In this document: positions 1 to 8,564 of the stretch, in pieces
Numbering within the stretch: position 1 is the stretch's first letter
Layout of the letters: each line of letters begins with the position of its first letter
DNA from: Clostridia bacterium
GTDB taxonomy: Bacteria; Bacillota; Clostridia; Oscillospirales; CAG-272
Assembly (NCBI GenBank): GCA_017443595.1
Contig: JAFSYU010000040.1
Span: forward strand, 62,001-126,000
Direction: 5' to 3'
DNA length: 64,000 nt
Notes under the pieces: model-generated
Databases searched by the model: none
Told to the model about the DNA's origin: nothing
What the model saw: the letters and a program-made list of their open reading frames with translations, nothing else
Made by a program: the position numbers and the translations under genes

Positions 1-1
1 A

Positions 2-616
2 GGCGGCTGGGGAGACCATTTTCTTCCCACCTCAATAACTCAGTTTGCCGAATATATGAAAAACGACGACGATATTTATATAATCGACAACCGCCAGCTG
101 CTTGAAGAAAACAAAAACGACAGACTGCTTTTCATGCAGGCTGACTCCCACTGGACGCAGATAGCGGCGTATTACGCATATTATCTTGCCGCACAGAGAA
201 TACAAAAAGATTTTCCAAAAACAAAGATATACGATCTTGACAGGGATTTTGACGTGCAGATCGTGGAATCCGGCGGAGACCTTTTGAATTTCATAGGCGC
301 TTCCGCTCTCGGAGCGCGCGCCGCTACAGCAAACGTGTCATGGAAGGACGCTTCCATGGCGGCGCCGGAAACGGCTCCCACGGCTTACGTTATGGGAGAT
401 TCTTATTACCATGCCATAAGCGGTTTTCTTGATCTTTTATTCAGCGATATTTATTTAAACGACCCGGAAAACAACCCGCCGCTGTACGACTACACGCTTG
501 AAGATCTGGCGCAAAGACAGCCGGATTATCTTGTATACATCTGGACGGAAAGAAATATAGACGGACCGCTCAGCATGCTGACGTCATGCATCAACGCGGG
601 CAATATAGTAAACTGA
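2..616 (+). CDS. AlgX/DHHW-like SGNH-fold protein, 5'-truncated by window edge
   Basis: The frame is open from base 2, so the gene begins upstream of the window; the ATG at 56 is internal. The visible part holds a DSHWTQ motif, the counterpart of the D-x-H-W signature in AlgX/AlgJ and Firmicute DHHW proteins, then a GDSYY motif typical of the SGNH serine block. Proteins of this family act outside the cell, usually beside an MBOAT acyltransferase, and move acetyl groups onto polysaccharides. That partner would lie upstream and is not visible, so acetyl transfer is an inference from family. The next gene, a muramidase, starts 6 bases after the stop and fits a cell-envelope context. Confidence 0.7.
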   Translation, partial: GGWGDHFLPTSITQFAEYMKNDDDIYIIDNRQLLEENKNDRLLFMQADSHWTQIAAYYAYYLAAQRIQKDFPKTKIYDLDRDFDVQIVESGGDLLNFIGASALGARAATANVSWKDASMAAPETAPTAYVMGDSYYHAISGFLDLLFSDIYLNDPENNPPLYDYTLEDLAQRQPDYLVYIWTERNIDGPLSMLTSCINAGNIVN

Positions 617-622
617 ATCATA

Positions 623-1741
623 ATGAAAAAGGTTTGTAACGGCATAGACAGAGCGGAAAGTTTGCCGCTTTTAAAAGAAGGCAGGCTTGGGCTTATAACG
701 AATCACGCCGGCGTAAGAGCGGATCTTACGCCGTCGTACGAGTATTTAAACGAAAAATATAAGCTCACGGCGCTTTTTTCACCCGAGCACGGCATATACG
801 GCGCGGCTCAGGCGGGCGCAAAGTTTGAAGAAACGGAGCGCGAGGAAAAGACCGGCGTGCCGGTTTACAGCCTTTATAACGGCAGGACGGCGCCGGATGA
901 GCAGATGCTGTCCGAGGTGGATATACTCTGCTTTGATATGCAGGACGTAGGCGCGCGGTTTTACACGTATTTGTATACGATGACGCGGAGCATGAAAGCC
1001 GCCGCGGAGCAGGGAAAACCGTTCATCGTCTTTGACCGCATAAACCCGATAGGCCTCTCAAAAGTCGAAGGCGAGATACTTGACGAGCATAACGCCAGCT
1101 TCATAGGCGAATACGCCGTGCCGCACAGATACGGACTCAGCATAGGCGAATTTGCAAAGTATATAAACGCGGAAAAGGGCATAAACGCCGACCTTTACGT
1201 CATACCGTGCGAAGGGCTTGACAGAGATACGTATTTTGACGAGACGCAGTTGTGTTTCGTCGCCCCGTCGCCCAATATGCCCACGCCGAGCACCGCGCTC
1301 GTATATCCCGGCACGTGCATTTTTGAAGGCGTACGGAATATGAGCGAGGGCAGGGGAACGACACAGCCGTTTGAGCTGATAGGCGCGCCTTATATAGACG
1401 ATAACGCTCTGTGCGAATATATGAATTCGCTTTGTTTACCCGGCGCAAGAGCACGCCGCGTGCGCTTCACGCCTACTTTTTCAAAATTTGCGGGACAGAT
1501 GTGCCGCGGCATACAGATACACGTCACGGACAAACGCGCGTTTTCACCGTTTGAATACGGCATGCGCCTGTTCAGATATCTGTATGAGAATTATGAGCTT
1601 GATATAAATGAGGGGACAATTAAACGCAACTTCGGCACGTCCCGCATACTTGACTGTACCGATATAGACGAACTCTTATCGGACTGCCGGCAAAAATCGG
1701 CGGAATTCAAAAAATCAACGGAAAAATACCGGATATATTGA
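623..1741 (+). CDS. namZ: NamZ-type exo-beta-N-acetylmuramidase (DUF1343, GH171)
   Basis: A 372-residue protein matching the DUF1343/YbbC family from end to end: TNHAG at 26-30, SPEHG at 53-57 and FDMQDVGARFYTY at 104-116 are family hallmarks. The characterised Bacillus subtilis member NamZ removes N-acetylmuramic acid from the non-reducing end of peptidoglycan fragments in cell-wall recycling. No signal peptide is evident, whereas NamZ in Bacillus is secreted; this copy may act in the cytosol on imported muropeptides or leave the cell another way. It is packed between the AlgX-like gene and a GNAT gene one base downstream, suggesting one transcript. Confidence 0.88.
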   Translation: MKKVCNGIDRAESLPLLKEGRLGLITNHAGVRADLTPSYEYLNEKYKLTALFSPEHGIYGAAQAGAKFEETEREEKTGVPVYSLYNGRTAPDEQMLSEVDILCFDMQDVGARFYTYLYTMTRSMKAAAEQGKPFIVFDRINPIGLSKVEGEILDEHNASFIGEYAVPHRYGLSIGEFAKYINAEKGINADLYVIPCEGLDRDTYFDETQLCFVAPSPNMPTPSTALVYPGTCIFEGVRNMSEGRGTTQPFELIGAPYIDDNALCEYMNSLCLPGARARRVRFTPTFSKFAGQMCRGIQIHVTDKRAFSPFEYGMRLFRYLYENYELDINEGTIKRNFGTSRILDCTDIDELLSDCRQKSAEFKKSTEKYRIY

Positions 1742-1742
1742 T

Positions 1743-2288
1743 ATGATTTACAAAGAGAAAAAAGTCTTATTAAAAAACGGCAGGACCGTAATATTCAAAA
1801 GCCCGTCGCCTGACGACTGGCAGAAGCTGATAGATTACGTAAAATGCGTATCGTCCGAGACGCCGTATATACTTCGCACGCCGGAAGAGTGCAAGGATAC
1901 GGAGGAGTCCGAGAGGGCGTTTATAAACGGCTATAACAACAGCGAACTTAACTGTATGATATCCGTTTACGACGGAGATAAGATAGTCGGCAACTGCAAT
2001 CTGACTATAAAAAACAGAAAAAAAGTGCGTCACCGCGCCGAGCTTGCAATAGGCCTCTGCAAAAGTCATTACAGATTAGGCATAGGCACGGCGCTTATAA
2101 CCGAGCTGTCTATCTTAGCAAGAAGCTTAGGCTGCACGCAGTTTGAGCTGATCTACGTTGACGGAAATTACCGCGCAAAAGGACTGTACGAGAAATGCGG
2201 CTTTGTTGAAGTCGCCCGCATACCGAACGGCGTGAAATTTGACGACGGCAGCTATGCAGACGACGTTTATATGGTAAAAAAACTCTGA
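1743..2288 (+). CDS. GNAT family N-acetyltransferase
   Basis: A 181-residue single GNAT domain. The acetyl-CoA binding loop is visible in the stretch around residues 100-118 (LGIGTALI, a variant of the R/Q-x-x-G-x-G/A signature), followed by the helix and the YEKCGF motif near residue 160 that closes the fold. The substrate cannot be read from the sequence. It starts one base after namZ, so translational coupling is likely; a role in amino-sugar or cell-wall metabolism would only be guilt by association. Confidence 0.82.
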   Translation: MIYKEKKVLLKNGRTVIFKSPSPDDWQKLIDYVKCVSSETPYILRTPEECKDTEESERAFINGYNNSELNCMISVYDGDKIVGNCNLTIKNRKKVRHRAELAIGLCKSHYRLGIGTALITELSILARSLGCTQFELIYVDGNYRAKGLYEKCGFVEVARIPNGVKFDDGSYADDVYMVKKL

Positions 2289-2316
2289 CAACAGAGTTAA
2301 AATAAGGAGGAGAATA

Positions 2317-3156
2317 ATGAAAATAGGTTTTTTGGCAAACGGAGAGATGTTCGGTTGGGAGCCGAAAAAGCTGATGTCTTTCATCAAAGAAACCGGTTAT
2401 GACAGCGTGGAGCTTATAGACGAAATAATCTTTGCAAACGGCAAGGACGCAAAGGATATGAGAGCCGCCGCGGACGAATACGGCGTTACGATCTCCGAAA
2501 TACTTACACAGCATGACTTTGTTTTAAAGAACGCGGAGCAGACGGCGAAAAACGCGGAGCTCGTTATTGAGAATATGAAAAAAGCCGCGGATATCGGCGT
2601 AAATATAATAAACGTGTTTACGGGTCCCGTGCCGTGGATGCCGGACGCTATAAAGGTCGGAAAGCAGGTATCAATGACGGAAGCGTGGGGAGACGTATTT
2701 TCCGCTTTTGATAAAATAGTACCTGAGGCGGAAAAGCTCGGCGTAAAGGTAGCGGTGGAAAACGTATGGGGAATGCTCGCACACGATTTCTATACGAACA
2801 AGTTCTTGAATGAACATTATAAGTCGGATAATCTGGGCGTAAACCTCGACCCGTCGCATGACGCGCTCTACGGCAATACGGACACGGCTTTCCTGGTAAA
2901 GAGCTGGGGCAAAAAGGTATTCCACGTTCATTTAAAGGACGCCGTCGGTATAGCGGAAGACGGCAAATTCGTGTTCCCGCTCATAGGAGAGGGCATAGTC
3001 AACTTCAAAGCGCTCTTTGACGCGCTCAAAGAGATAGGCTACGACGGCACCTGCAGCGTGGAATTCGAATCCTGGGCGTACAGAGCAAATACGCTCGGCG
3101 GCGTACACTCCGCCGCAGCCGCACCGATGCTTGAAGCGGTTAAAAAGTTTTTATAA
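2317..3156 (+). CDS. Sugar phosphate isomerase/epimerase-like TIM barrel protein
   Basis: A 279-residue xylose-isomerase-like TIM barrel (AP endonuclease 2 superfamily). Likely divalent-metal ligands are at the expected strand ends: E148 (AVENVW), D178 and H181 (NLDPSHD), H203/H205 (FHVHLKD) and a Glu near 249-251 (SVEFES). Family members interconvert ketoses, act on inositol derivatives or epimerise sugars; the substrate is not predictable. The start is well supported by AGGAGG 7 bases upstream. It is the last gene of the 5' gene run and is followed by a hairpin terminator. Confidence 0.85.
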   Translation: MKIGFLANGEMFGWEPKKLMSFIKETGYDSVELIDEIIFANGKDAKDMRAAADEYGVTISEILTQHDFVLKNAEQTAKNAELVIENMKKAADIGVNIINVFTGPVPWMPDAIKVGKQVSMTEAWGDVFSAFDKIVPEAEKLGVKVAVENVWGMLAHDFYTNKFLNEHYKSDNLGVNLDPSHDALYGNTDTAFLVKSWGKKVFHVHLKDAVGIAEDGKFVFPLIGEGIVNFKALFDALKEIGYDGTCSVEFESWAYRANTLGGVHSAAAAPMLEAVKKFL

Positions 3157-3167
3157 TTGAATATAAC

Positions 3168-3199
3168 GTAGGGCGGGGGCTTGCTCCCGCCGATTTTTT
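3168..3199 (+). terminator. Repeat-derived intrinsic terminator
   Basis: A GGCGGG/CCCGCC stem with a short loop is followed by ATTTTTTG. It has the GTAGGG start and palindromic layout of the intergenic palindrome family found elsewhere in the window, so a repeat copy seems to serve as terminator of the namZ-isomerase run. Confidence 0.65.
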
Positions 3200-3258
3200 G
3201 ATTTCATATTTATATTAAAATTCTCACAAATTAAGATAAATTCTCTCAAAATGGGGTG

Positions 3259-3286
3259 TTGTTTTTTCATAAAAGTATGCTATACT
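3259..3286 (+). promoter_or_regulatory. Promoter of first XRE regulator
   Basis: TTGTTT at 3259-3264, 16-base spacer, and an extended -10 (TGC then TATACT at 3281-3286). The palindrome CAGGCCTG (3294-3301) begins 7 bases after the -10, at the expected transcription start, and is a candidate autoregulatory operator. The layout matches the promoter at 8536-8564. Confidence 0.7.
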
Positions 3287-3327
3287 ATAATCACAGGCCT
3301 GAACAAACAATTTGAGAGGATTTTATT

Positions 3328-4488
3328 ATGAATGAATACTTAGGAAAAAACATAAGAGCTCTGCGCAAGAGCAAAAATCTTACGCAGGAGCAGTTTGCGG
3401 AGGCGATCGGCGTATCTTTCAAATCCGTAAGCCGCTGGGAAAACGGCGACACGTACCCCGACATTGAAATGATACCGATAATAGCAAAATATTATTCCGT
3501 CACGACCGACTATCTTTTCGGTATACCGGAAGAGAAGAAAAAAGAGGAATTCAAAGCAATGACGGAGGAGTTGATGGCGCTCGGCGAGGACGATACCGAG
3601 CGTGCGATCGAGATCATGCGCACCGTACGCGCGGAGTTTGACGTTAAGGAAACCTTTGCCGATCTGTGTATATCATTGCTTCGCTGTCCGGCAAAGAAAA
3701 CGAAAGCTCTGACAGACGAGCTGCGCTGTGCGGCAAATGCGTTTTTTGGCAGCGACGTCAACGTATCGGATAAAAACTACGCGCTTTCATTCTACGCAAG
3801 GCTTGAAGAAGAGCAGTATATACCCGCTCTGATAGAAGTCTGCGATTATGATACGAGATTATCTGTCCTGTACGAGAGGTATTTATGCCGGGGCGAGCTT
3901 GATAAAGCGGAATCGTACCGACAAAGAAAGATTTTTAAAGATATGGAGCTGTTGTTTGACGAGTTTACAAGTTGGAAGGACAGCCGCAAGCCTTCGGATA
4001 TGGAATTCAATTTATGGAAAAATAATACGTATCTTGATTTTTTGCACGGCTTTACTGACGAAAAGCCGACGGAGGATCATCCGATAAGCTGCGGTTTGAA
4101 ACCGGACGTCTTTGTTATCAACAGAATGCTTTTAGGTATGCGCCGGTCGTGCTATCTTTCCGCGCTCGGCAAGTCCGAGGATGCGTATAAGGCGCTTGAA
4201 GATACCGTTTCACTTATCGAACAGATGTCAAATCTGCCCGACGGAGCGGTTATAGAAAGCCGTTCTCCGGCTATCCCGGATTTCAAGCTGAAGATAGACA
4301 CTGCGGAGGGTTACAGAAGACTGTATTATATGGAAAATCTTGATATGAGCATACGCGAGGCACGTATGTTCAGAGCCGAAGCGTTCCTTCATCTGATGAC
4401 AGGCGAGCATCAATGGGCGGGGTTTGATCCGATAAGAAACGACGAGAGATTCAAAGCGCTAGCGGAAAGAGTAAGGAAGTTAATATAA
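3328..4488 (+). CDS. XRE family transcriptional regulator with helical C-terminal domain
   Basis: A 386-residue DNA-binding regulator. Residues 4-63 form a Cro/CI-type helix-turn-helix (LRKSKNLTQEQFAEAIGVS, then KSVSRWENGDTYPD). The remaining 320 residues are mainly helical and look like a TPR-like or peptide-sensing domain. ATG has a GAGAGGA Shine-Dalgarno 8 bases upstream. The protein is a paralogue of the regulator at 8606-9796: similar length, same domain order, and nearly the same core promoter. Target genes and ligand are unknown; autoregulation is inferred from the palindrome at its start site. Confidence 0.85.
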   Translation: MNEYLGKNIRALRKSKNLTQEQFAEAIGVSFKSVSRWENGDTYPDIEMIPIIAKYYSVTTDYLFGIPEEKKKEEFKAMTEELMALGEDDTERAIEIMRTVRAEFDVKETFADLCISLLRCPAKKTKALTDELRCAANAFFGSDVNVSDKNYALSFYARLEEEQYIPALIEVCDYDTRLSVLYERYLCRGELDKAESYRQRKIFKDMELLFDEFTSWKDSRKPSDMEFNLWKNNTYLDFLHGFTDEKPTEDHPISCGLKPDVFVINRMLLGMRRSCYLSALGKSEDAYKALEDTVSLIEQMSNLPDGAVIESRSPAIPDFKLKIDTAEGYRRLYYMENLDMSIREARMFRAEAFLHLMTGEHQWAGFDPIRNDERFKALAERVRKLI

Positions 4489-4492
4489 CAAG

Positions 4493-4866
4493 CAGGGGCG
4501 AGCATTGCTCGCCCGTTTTAAATCGGTGTCGCTTCGCGACGAATTATGGTGGGTTTCCCACCCCTCAAGCTCGGCTTCGCCGAGAACCCCCCATACCCCC
4601 TATCCCCTCCCGTCAGATCAAAAATCTGAGGGGGTAGCGTGCGGCTTGCAAGGGCGACCATTGGTCGTCCGTTTTCGTCTGCAAAAAGCCCCGTTGGAAT
4701 CAACGGGGGGTGGTGGGGTTTGGGGCGGTAAGGGGGGGTGGGGAGCCCCAAATGTGCGCTTTGCGCACACAGTTCGTCGGCTCTGCCGACACTTTTTTTA
4801 TTCTTTCTTCTTTATTATTTATTCTTTTAAAAAAATTGGCGGGGGCAAGCCCCCACCATATTGTCA
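4493..4866. repeat. Head-to-head pair of modular palindromic intergenic elements
   Basis: This 385-base gap between the XRE gene and the convergent aminotransferase gene is filled with short hairpins. A forward copy starts at 4495 (GGGGCGAGC palindrome), then GTGTCGC-ttc-GCGACGAA, GGTGGGT/CCCACCC, CTCGGC-ttc-GCCGAG, CCCCC runs and an AGAT/ATCTGAGGGGG hairpin. A reverse copy follows to 4856, ending with the same modules in opposite order: GTCGGC/GCCGAC, a TTCTTTCTTCTTTATTATTT tract, and a GGGGGCAAGCCCCC hairpin. Open frames crossing it are artefacts of the repeat. The outer hairpins probably terminate transcription of both convergent genes. Confidence 0.75.
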
Positions 4867-4873
4867 GACCATA

Positions 4874-6037
4874 TTACAACGTCTTTATAAATTTCTCCAT
4901 TCTCCCAATCGCTTCCGCTATGTGTTTGACGGAATACGCGTAGGAGATACGCGCAAAGCCTTCGCCGCCCGCGCCGAACGCGGTGCCGGGGACGATAGCG
5001 ACCTTGCCTTCGTCAAGCAGTCTCTGACAGAATTCATCACTTGACATACCGAAGCCGCTTATATCCGGGAAGACGTAGAACGCGCCTTTCGGCTCAAAGC
5101 ACGGGATACCTATGCGTCTAAGCTCTTCAACTATGTATTTTCTTCTTCTGTCGTACTCGGCGCGCATCATATCTATGTCGTCGTCGCCGTTTTTCAGCGC
5201 TTCAACAGCGGCAAGCTGGCTCGTCGTAGGCGCGCACATAATGGCGAACTGATGTATTTTGAGCATCTGCTTCGTAAGCGGCGCGGGCGCGCAGACAAAT
5301 CCGAGACGCCAGCCGGTCATAGCGTACGCTTTTGAGAAGCCGTTTACGACTATGCAGCGCTCCGCCATGCCGGGCAGAGTCGCAATCGAGGTGTGGCGGC
5401 CGCCGTACGTCAGCTCGGAATATATCTCGTCAGATAAAACGGCAATATTCGTATTTTCAAGCACTTTGCACAGCGGCAAAAGCTCGTCTTTGCTCATCAC
5501 CGCGCCCGTCGGGTTGTTGGGGTAGGGAAGAACGAGCAGTTTTGTTTTTTCCGTTATAGCAGACCTCAGCTGATCCGCGGTCAGTTTGAAATCATTTTCG
5601 GGCAGAGTTTTAACGGGAACCGGCACGCCGCCGCAGAGCCGCGTTATAGGCTCGTAGCAGACGAACGACGGCTCGGGGATTATGACCTCGTCGCCGGGCT
5701 CGACCGTCGCGCGTATCGCCAGATCTATCGCTTCCGAGCCGCCTACGGTGACAATAGTCTCGGACAGCGCGTCATATTTAAGACCGAAGCGGCGGAGCAT
5801 ATATTTGCTTATCTCCTGCCGTAACTGTACCGTTCCGGCGTTTGACGTGTAGTAAGTGTAGCCGCGTTCAAGCGAGATTATACCCGTTTCGCGCACGTGC
5901 CACGGCGTTGCGAAATCCGGCTGACCGACGGTCAGGGATATAACGTCGTCTCGTCCGTTTAACAGATCGAAAAACTTTCTTATACCGGACGGCTTGATAT
6001 CGACGACGGTCGAAGAGAGCAGTTTACTGTAATCCAT
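4874..6037 (-). CDS. PLP-dependent class I/II aminotransferase
   Basis: A 387-residue fold-type I aminotransferase, usual length for the aspartate/aromatic aminotransferase group. The Schiff-base lysine is K236 in SKAYAMTGWR; the PNNPTG motif at 173-178 supplies the PLP-ring asparagine, and the YTSNAG and RLGF segments are also conserved. It probably transaminates an aspartate, alanine or aromatic 2-oxo acid pair in the cytosol; substrate range cannot be fixed. Its start overlaps the end of the Lrp-family gene by 14 bases, so it is the last gene of a PHP-Lrp-aminotransferase operon and may be the regulator's target. Confidence 0.9.
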   Translation of the reverse strand: MDYSKLLSSTVVDIKPSGIRKFFDLLNGRDDVISLTVGQPDFATPWHVRETGIISLERGYTYYTSNAGTVQLRQEISKYMLRRFGLKYDALSETIVTVGGSEAIDLAIRATVEPGDEVIIPEPSFVCYEPITRLCGGVPVPVKTLPENDFKLTADQLRSAITEKTKLLVLPYPNNPTGAVMSKDELLPLCKVLENTNIAVLSDEIYSELTYGGRHTSIATLPGMAERCIVVNGFSKAYAMTGWRLGFVCAPAPLTKQMLKIHQFAIMCAPTTSQLAAVEALKNGDDDIDMMRAEYDRRRKYIVEELRRIGIPCFEPKGAFYVFPDISGFGMSSDEFCQRLLDEGKVAIVPGTAFGAGGEGFARISYAYSVKHIAEAIGRMEKFIKTL

Positions 6038-6512
6038 CCGATAATTCGCTCCTTATATCAACGCCGCCGCGCTTCATTGTTATACCTTTGTCCTTGTATT
6101 TGCGCAGGACGAAATGCGTGGCGGTAGAGATGACGCTCTCCATCGTCGCCAGCTTTTCGGCGACGAACAAAGCCACTTCGCGCATGGTCTTTCCCTCTAT
6201 CACGACGCAGAGATCGAAGCCGCCGGACATTAGGTAAAGGCTCTGCACCTCCGGATAATTGTATATGCGCTCCGCAACTCTGTCAAAACCGAGTTCGCGC
6301 TGAGGCGTGACTTTAAGCTCTATCAGAGCCGTTACGTATTCGCGTTCTGTCTTTTCCCAGTCTATAAGCGCGCTGTATCCGGCTATCGTGCCGTCTTTTT
6401 CATATTTGTCTATCATATCTTTGATGTCGGCGGTGTCCTTGCCGAGCATTGCGGCAAGCATCTCCGGAGTGAGTTTTGCATCCTTTTCAAGCAGTTTAAG
6501 AAGTTCGTTCAT
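6024..6512 (-). CDS. Lrp/AsnC family transcriptional regulator
   Basis: A 162-residue protein with a winged helix-turn-helix (about 1-60) and a RAM effector-binding/oligomerisation domain (about 70-145; SGGFDLCVVIEG is the typical RAM glycine turn). Such regulators sense amino acids and control amino-acid metabolism. It overlaps the upstream PHP gene by 4 bases (ATGA) and the downstream aminotransferase by 14, so all three are translationally coupled. Control of the adjacent aminotransferase in response to an amino acid is the natural inference. Confidence 0.9.
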   Translation of the reverse strand: MNELLKLLEKDAKLTPEMLAAMLGKDTADIKDMIDKYEKDGTIAGYSALIDWEKTEREYVTALIELKVTPQRELGFDRVAERIYNYPEVQSLYLMSGGFDLCVVIEGKTMREVALFVAEKLATMESVISTATHFVLRKYKDKGITMKRGGVDIRSELSDGLQ

Positions 6513-7300
6513 TTTATCTCTCCTTTGTATATGTTATCTATCAGTTCATATGCCGTATCAAACCCGTCGCCGACGTGCTCTGTGTAGTGAGCGTCCGATC
6601 CGAGCCTTATCTTTTTGCCGCCCAAGTCTTTATACTTCTGCAGTATATGATCTTCCGGAAGTTTAACGCCTTTTCTGACGTACACGCTGTTCAACTCATA
6701 TACTTTGTCATGAGCGATCATGCTTTTGAGTATCTGTTCTATGATACCGTCCCAGCGAGTTACGTCAACGTCTATACCGGCTTTTTTTATGTAGCGTATG
6801 GGATAGGTTAGGTGCGCGCACTGATCGATATACGGCACGCAGGTCATTTGCAGATATTCGTCAAAATACTTGTCTAACATATATATGATCTTATCGTAGG
6901 GAACTTTCGTAAAATCTATATAATACGGGTCCTGCTCGCCTTTTGTGTTGTGTACCGAGCCGATAATGTAATCAAAGCCGCCCGTTTTTGCGATATTTTC
7001 CGCATATTCCGGATAATGCGTTATCTGTCCGAGCTCGACCCCGGTGTAAACGTCGAGTCTGCCTTTGAATTTCTCTTTTGCCTCGGCGCATTGCTTTTTA
7101 TATACGGGTACGTTAAGCGGTGCAAAAGAGTGTTCGACTTCATGATTGACTTCAATATGGTCTGTAAAAATTATAGCGTCAAGACCTTTTTTTATCGCTT
7201 CTTCACACATTTTCTCGGGGCTGTTGCCGTTTTCGGCGGCGTCAAACGAAAAATACGTGTGCGTGTGCGTGTCGATTTTTGTAATAGAATAATTTTTCAT
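6509..7300 (-). CDS. PHP domain phosphoesterase, HisK/histidinol-phosphatase-like
   Basis: Begins with the PHP metal-binding motif THTHTYFS, continues with FTDHIEVN, GVELGQ, GSVHNTKG and ends with GSDAHYTEHVG, which together provide the His/Asp/Glu ligands of a trinuclear metal site. It resembles HisK-type histidinol phosphatases, but no other his gene is nearby, so a general phosphatase role is equally possible. An ATG at 7324 is in frame, but the ATG at 7300 is preferred: GGAAG lies 5 bases upstream, and nothing similar precedes the earlier codon. First gene of the PHP-Lrp-aminotransferase operon. Confidence 0.85.
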   Translation of the reverse strand: MKNYSITKIDTHTHTYFSFDAAENGNSPEKMCEEAIKKGLDAIIFTDHIEVNHEVEHSFAPLNVPVYKKQCAEAKEKFKGRLDVYTGVELGQITHYPEYAENIAKTGGFDYIIGSVHNTKGEQDPYYIDFTKVPYDKIIYMLDKYFDEYLQMTCVPYIDQCAHLTYPIRYIKKAGIDVDVTRWDGIIEQILKSMIAHDKVYELNSVYVRKGVKLPEDHILQKYKDLGGKKIRLGSDAHYTEHVGDGFDTAYELIDNIYKGEIK

Positions 7301-7363
7301 ACATTCTTCCATTGAAAAATTCATAATAAGCGTGTAAAATAGTGAATCATGGGGGAATTTAAT

Positions 7364-8026
7364 ATGATCAGTGCAGTTTTATTTGACATGGACGGCGTTC
7401 TTGTCGACTCCGAGGAGTTGACGTACACCGCCGCGATAGAGATGCTCAAGGAACGCGGAGCGGACGCCTGCAAAGAAGATTTCATACCTTTTATAGGCGC
7501 GGGCGATATAGCGTATTTAGGCGGCGCCGCCGGCAGACATGGGCTTACGTATGACCCGGATATGTCCGTTGTAACTTATGCAAAATACGAAAAACTCGTC
7601 GAAACACACGATATTGCGTACAAAAACACCGTAAAAACCGTAAAAGAGCTGAAAGCTATGGGGTTGAAGCTTGCCGTATGCACAAGCTCCGATCTTGTTA
7701 AGATGAATATAAATATCAAGGCGATAGGGCTTGCGGATACGTTTAACGTGCTGATCAACGGCAGGGATATAAAAAACAACAAACCCGCGCCGGATATTTA
7801 CTTGAAAGGCGCGGAAATGCTTCACGTTTCCCCGTCCGAATGTCTTGTGGTAGAGGATGCGAAAAACGGTATCACGGCAGCAAAAGCCGCCGGGATGCAT
7901 AACGTCGCGCTGACCACAACGTTTAGCAGAGAAGAGCTTGAAAGCGCCGTTTCCCCCGAATATATCTGTGACGATATATATGGAATAATAAAGATTATTT
8001 ATCAGTATAACACAAAACAAAGCTAA
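7364..8026 (+). CDS. HAD superfamily phosphatase/beta-phosphoglucomutase-like
   Basis: About 220 residues of a class I HAD hydrolase with the DxDG catalytic motif at the N-terminus (FDMDGVLVDS, nucleophile D8), a helical cap, motif II Thr/Ser in CTSS, motif III Lys in NNKPAPD and motif IV VVEDAKNG. The family covers beta-phosphoglucomutase and sugar-phosphate phosphatases; substrate is unknown. The start at 7364 has GGGGGA 7 bases upstream, better than the ATG at 7349. Divergently transcribed from the PHP gene with only about 60 bases between them. Confidence 0.85.
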   Translation: MISAVLFDMDGVLVDSEELTYTAAIEMLKERGADACKEDFIPFIGAGDIAYLGGAAGRHGLTYDPDMSVVTYAKYEKLVETHDIAYKNTVKTVKELKAMGLKLAVCTSSDLVKMNINIKAIGLADTFNVLINGRDIKNNKPAPDIYLKGAEMLHVSPSECLVVEDAKNGITAAKAAGMHNVALTTTFSREELESAVSPEYICDDIYGIIKIIYQYNTKQS

Positions 8027-8470
8027 AATCAATATAAAACAGGTAATTTCTTTAATTTTTTAATAAACGGGCGACTCATAGGGCCGCCTGTTTTATATAT
8101 CGGACGTGGTGCGACCATTGTTCGGGAACCCCCATTGCTCACTCTGTTCGCAACGGGGAACCCCTCGGGTCGTCCGTATAAAACAAATCAATGTAGGGGC
8201 GACCATTGGTCGTCCGCATAAAACAAATCAACGTAGGGGCGACCATTGGTCGTCCGCATAAAACAAACAAATCAATGTAGGGGCGACCATTGGTCGCCCG
8301 TAAATAATAAAGAAGAAAGAAGAAAGAATAAAGAATAAAAACCGGTGTCCCTGCGGGACGATCCGTGCGCCTGACGGCGCTTTTGGTGGTCCCACCCTCG
8401 GGCACCCCCCAAACCCCCTCTTTCCCCTCCCTCAGAAACATCTGAGGGGGCGCGGCTGAAGTCGCAAAAG
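8027..8470. repeat. Long intergenic repeat region with a modular element
   Basis: This gene-free stretch opens with a weak GC hairpin and T-run near 8068-8096 that may terminate the HAD gene. It continues with degenerate repeat sequence, three tandem palindrome copies (8177-8300), a purine-rich AATAAAGAAGAAAGAATAAA tract, a GTGTCCC/GGGACG hairpin, GCGCCTGACGGCGC, GGTGGTCCCACC, C-runs and CTCAGA/TCTGAGGGGG. The module order matches the forward copies near 4495 and 9797. Frames across it encode repetitive Gly-Arg-Pro peptides and are not accepted as genes. From 8471 to the promoter at 8536 nothing else was seen. Confidence 0.75.
8177..8300 (+). repeat. Three tandem 40-44 base palindromic repeats
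   Basis: Units at 8177-8216, 8217-8256 and 8257-8300 (the last with a 4-base insertion) each consist of an A-rich spacer (ATAAAACAAATCAA) and a GGGGCGACC-ATT-GGTCG palindrome. Copies are nearly identical, which implies recent duplication. Direct repeats without unique spacers rule out a CRISPR array. Confidence 0.85.
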
Positions 8471-8535
8471 GCCAGTAATTTTGAATCGAAAAAGCTTATC
8501 AACCTCTGATTGATAATTCTACAACAAATTGATGC

Positions 8536-8564
8536 TTGCTTTTCGTTTGTTTTTCTGTTATACT
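8536..8564 (+). promoter_or_regulatory. Promoter of second XRE regulator
   Basis: TTGCTT at 8536-8541, 17-base spacer, extended -10 TGT-TATACT (8559-8564). Exactly 7 bases later comes the palindrome CACCGGTG (8572-8579), flanked by TCA and AACAAAC as at the first XRE gene, where the core is GGCC instead of CCGG. Confidence 0.7.

Noticed and set aside
4505-5044. A 179-codon plus-strand frame after the XRE gene
   Set aside because: It crosses several hairpin modules and runs into the aminotransferase gene on the opposite strand; codon usage is unlike neighbours and the product is low complexity.
8177-8300. CRISPR array
   Set aside because: Repeat and spacer are both duplicated; there are no unique spacers and no cas genes.
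8139-8502. Open frames encoding repetitive Gly-Arg-Pro peptides on the minus strand
   Set aside because: They are translations of the tandem palindrome repeats; no SD, no domain, and the same peptide appears wherever the repeat is read in that frame.
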